Assembly: GCA_027596075.1 (NCBI GenBank)
Contig: JADGJC010000354.1
Coordinates: 2,829 to 39,230 of the forward strand
Origin: Rhizophlyctis rosea
Lineage: Eukaryota > Chytridiomycota > Chytridiomycetes > Rhizophlyctidales > Rhizophlyctidaceae
Length of the DNA: 36,402 bases
Reading direction: 5' to 3'
Part shown: positions 33,214-36,402 of the stretch, piece by piece
How the letters are laid out: each line of letters opens with the position of its first letter
How positions within the stretch are numbered: the first letter of the stretch is position 1
Translations under genes and position numbers: made by a program
Notes under the pieces: model-generated
What the model saw: the letters and a program-made list of their open reading frames with translations, nothing else
Told to the model about the DNA's origin: nothing
Database searches by the model: none

Positions 33214-36200
33214 GGGTCCTTTGAGTGGCCTTGGGAGTTTGTATGTATTTACAGAACGTTCTCCCGTCGCTGTATATTAGCAATCAAAATGGATGTCATC
33301 AAAACATTTTATGATGCATAAATAGTGACAATCAAGTGCTGATCAACCGAAGTTGTTGTGAAACATGATGAGGGCTCCGAACTGCTCGCGATACTTTTTT
33401 GCCCGGCTTGCACTCAGATCGGATCAAGGAATATTAGCGATGGTGCAAAGGGGCTGAAATCAAGAAAAAGACCCGATGACAAGAACTGCAATTGACATCC
33501 GTACCAGAGCTGGAAGGATATCAGGTGTTTTTCTTCATCATCCGTCTTCCAACGAATCGTACAAAGCTCACAAGAGCGGCCCGTTCGACTTGGCGGAAAA
33601 AAGCGTCCGAGAGCGCGGTTCTGCAAAGCGAACGTGCTGCCATAATAGTATGCAATCCGGTTCACAATGCTTATTGCCATTGACGTTTTGATCGCTGTGA
33701 GCGAAAGTACGAACAGCCTGTCAAAATCACATTGGTGCACATACAGCTGCATGAATCACCCCTCAAACGCATCACGATTTTGAAACAGGGCTCCGAAAGC
33801 GCCGTCACCGCACTGAAGTAAGCGCCTCAATGGCAATTCCTGTTAACCAATCGAGTTGCTTCTTTGCAGCTGACAAATTAGCTGTCATTTTGGGCATCCT
33901 GCAAAGTGCTTTCGGTGCAGATTGTCAATTTCATTTGTCTTTCCAGCAATCTTGTGAGGCACAGCATAGACAGCTGATGAACTACGGGCTTGGCAAATGA
34001 ATTGGGGTCCTGACGTGACAGCAGGTGGGGCGGATTGGCATCAACATCAAGCTCCGACAGTGACTTGACAGGGCATGCGCTTCAACAGGCGGAATTAAGG
34101 GGGTCGCCAAAATTGTGATGCGGGTCGCGCAACAAGCAATAGCACTTTGCCCGTTCTTTGAAATCGCCGAACCTGTTGAATTGGACAATCACGTCTATGG
34201 GACGCATCGAACCCAATCTCAAACTCGGAGAGTATTCAACTGGAGAGGACTCTCTCAAGAGACGCCTAATGATTGTGTGTGCTGATTCCCAGTAGTACTA
34301 TGTGTGATCCCGTGCACTGCAGGCCCTCTTGAAAGCAAGCCTTGATGCCGTTCACTGCACTCAACACGTGTCGAATGGGAAATTTGGCTCGTTTTTCACC
34401 TGTTAGTGGATCGAACTGCAGTCAGAAAAAAGCGTTGACAGATCAACCAGTACACATCCCCAACGACTCTTCAGAACCTGGAGCGTCAAGACCACAATGA
34501 AGTCAAGATGTGCTCCGAGTATGAAACTCCAATTTCGATGAAATGGAGCAATCCCGCCCACAGAACCTGCAGTGGGAAATACAAGACAACTCATTGACGG
34601 TAACCGACGTGAATGAGGCGCATGCCTCAAGTAGCTAATAGGTAAGGTCCATACATATCCAAATGACCACCGTAGCTTGAGTAACTTAAACCCGAGTGCG
34701 CAAATATTACCAATTCAATGAGTGCTTACCACTCAGGTGTTCGCATTGAAGATAGACAAAATCACGTAACTGACTTATTTGCTGATCTTGACCTACTTCA
34801 AACATCACGTGCAGGGTTGAAGGTTGTAGCTCCTGGCGTTATTGACCATGTATGGATTCATACACTTTTTTGCTGACTTTCTCTGACCCGTGCGGTTGTT
34901 TCTGACAAGTCTGTTGATAAGAAGTGTGAAATTCCTGAACCTAGTCTCATTCTTGCCGAAGGCGAGGAGAGCTGGAGAGAGCAAAAACGTTTCCTCCATC
35001 CACCGAACAAATGTGCATGCGGTGTCCCTTTGGAGATGCATGCATCTCCTTTACCATGAATGAGTATGAATAGCTGTCAACACTCACAAACAGAAGCGCT
35101 TATGTACGAGAACAAGTGCATAAAAAGAGCACTCAGCGTAAGCCTAGCTAATTTGCGTCAACGAAAGTCGGATTTCCGCTTCGCCTGCCGTCAAAGCCCG
35201 ATATGCTGACGGAAATGCTCATGCCACCATCAGCGAACTCGGAAAGCGCAAACTGATTTACCTTTCACCGGACCGTAGTGTCTCGTTGAACAAAAAAGAG
35301 ATCTCGCCATGAAAATGCTTCATACCGCCTGGACCTGCGTAAACCAATAAGCCATTCACGGATCGCATGCTTGTCGGCATCCACGTTGCCAAAGCAATAC
35401 TTGGTCACTTCAAGTTGTCTTCGTCTTTTTCCAATCAAATTCCAATCGCAGGGAAGCCTCTCTCAAAATTTCAATGCTAAGCGACTATCATAAGAAACAC
35501 AGGCGTGACTTCTTAGAAACGCCATCATACGGGGCTCGGGGTGTTCATTTTTTGCGCGCTGAACCTTTGGTATCTTCGATCTGCAAATCGTCTGAACTAT
35601 AGTGCAGATATTGAATACCGTGAACGGCGGCCTGAGGACAATAAAAAGGAATCATCGGACTGTTCCCCAGCCTCCAATGGTAGAAAATGTTTCTCTTTGA
35701 AGTCTCACCTTTCGAAACCTCTGCGGTAGAATTAAGTGCTTGGTCGAATTTGAACCCGTGTGAATATCTCCGTAGTTGTATAAACAGAGCCAAGAGGGCG
35801 TCACACTGATCAGAAATTATCGAGCGCGGGGAAGAAACTATCAATTCAATAGTATTCAATTGAACCCACACGTGCGCCGGTAATCGTATGTTCCTTGTCT
35901 CTTTGCTGCAAAACTCGATGACCTCCCAATGCTCCAATGCCTTCCTGTGCCGCGTGTGGTGTGGGTGTAAGCGACAGTGCCGCACTGACAGCTCGCGTAT
36001 CGGTATTACTCGAACCGAGAACTCTCAGCTCCTGTCAGTTGAGTTAAGGACTTTCTTTTCATGCAACGACAGTTGTTATTCCCTATGAAGTTGGATTGCC
36101 GTTCTATTTGCCGCAGCGGGTGGTTGATGTCTGTGACCGCATGCGGTTTGATTTCTGTGAGCCAATACCCTGCACAGCCGGCTTTGCGCTCGCACACTCG

Positions 36201-36240
36201 GAGACAAATTTGCTGAGCGTGGCAGAATCGAGATTGAAGG
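33214..36240. other. 3-kb gene-poor stretch, nothing supportable
   Basis: No ORF shows a family motif or splice structure. The longest (35545-35985, minus, 146 codons) is within chance expectation and lacks the sense-strand skew of the real genes. Confidence 0.4.
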
Positions 36241-36402
36241 ACCACTCAGTCAGAAGAAAAGTCCTCTTCTGCACCACACATCGCACACTCTCCCTCCCAA
36301 TCAAATTCGACAACCATCCGTGGCATCAAAGTCAAATGACAAGGTATGGATGTACGGTGTTTGAGCTGAGGAGGTGGGGGAGGGAGGGGTTGTGGTAGAT
36401 GG
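36241..36402 (+). CDS. Gene-like island clipped by the right edge (coding strand uncertain)
   Basis: Composition switches here from the background to C-rich (cgcacactctccctccc) and then G-rich (gaggaggtgggggaggg) along the plus strand, the pattern of the other gene islands. The plus frame ends TLSLPIKFDNHPWHQSQMTR...WGREGLW at a TAG (36396-36398). A minus frame open at the edge (36402-36301, STTTPPSPTSSAQTPYIHT..., TGA) is equally readable. No domain is recognised, so I only claim that a gene probably overlaps or adjoins the right edge. Confidence 0.3.

Noticed and set aside
33038..33283. Pro/Ser-rich minus-strand ORF opposite the RING gene's last exon
   Set aside because: Complement of the G-rich coding end and the G-quadruplex; the plus strand has phase-consistent splicing into this exon.
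1..36402. CRISPR array, rRNA, telomere repeats or an intact transposon
   Set aside because: None seen: no regularly spaced identical repeats with spacers, no rRNA-like conserved blocks, no TTAGGG-type runs, and no intact transposase or reverse-transcriptase frame.

Overview
The window looks like fungal nuclear DNA. The introns are short and spliceosomal (GT...AG), one with a textbook TACTAAC-type branch site. There are TATA boxes upstream of intron-poor genes, and one predicted secreted protein ends in a hevein-type CBM18 chitin-binding module whose CGNGNVGDGIC...CCSEWGWC pattern is common in fungi and especially abundant in chytrids. I cannot name the species. A chytrid-like or other early-diverging fungus is my inference from that module alone.

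Layout. At the left edge (1-423, minus) is the N-terminus of a glutamine-rich, probably coiled-coil protein that runs off the window. A roughly 1-kb spacer with a 13-bp minisatellite and a cluster of TCGCGA palindromes separates it from a decayed NmrA-like (NAD(P)-binding regulator/reductase family) gene (1422-2124, plus). The interior is gene-poor. It holds two convincing genes, both for predicted secreted proteins on the minus strand and each with a TATA box about 105-140 bp upstream. One is an intronless 196-residue cysteine-containing orphan (5929-6519). The other is a three-exon, 267-residue protein with an unrecognised ten-cysteine domain and a C-terminal CBM18 (17658-18784). Between and after them are about 26 kb in which I find no supportable gene, only chance-length ORFs and faint retroelement-like peptides.

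The right third carries repeats: a 98-bp tandem pair (26569-26764), a palindrome-rich island (27190-27560), a diverged 1.25-kb tandem duplication (about 29165-31710), a 9-bp array of consensus 5' splice sites (31729-31764) and an ACT microsatellite (31841-31932). After these comes a multi-exon gene or recent pseudogene (about 32169-33172, plus) encoding a RING-H2 finger of the RBX1/APC11 type, with altered zinc ligands and an unexplained C-terminal extension, followed by a strong G-quadruplex motif. The right edge may clip another gene.

The genes do not form a recognisable pathway. No CRISPR array, rRNA or supportable tRNA was seen, nor an intact transposon. The most useful general observation is that the gene-like islands, often exon by exon, run from C-rich to G-rich along the sense strand, unlike the DNA between them. 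This helps pick them out. Gene models are by eye. The 5' ends of the NmrA-like and RING genes are unresolved.
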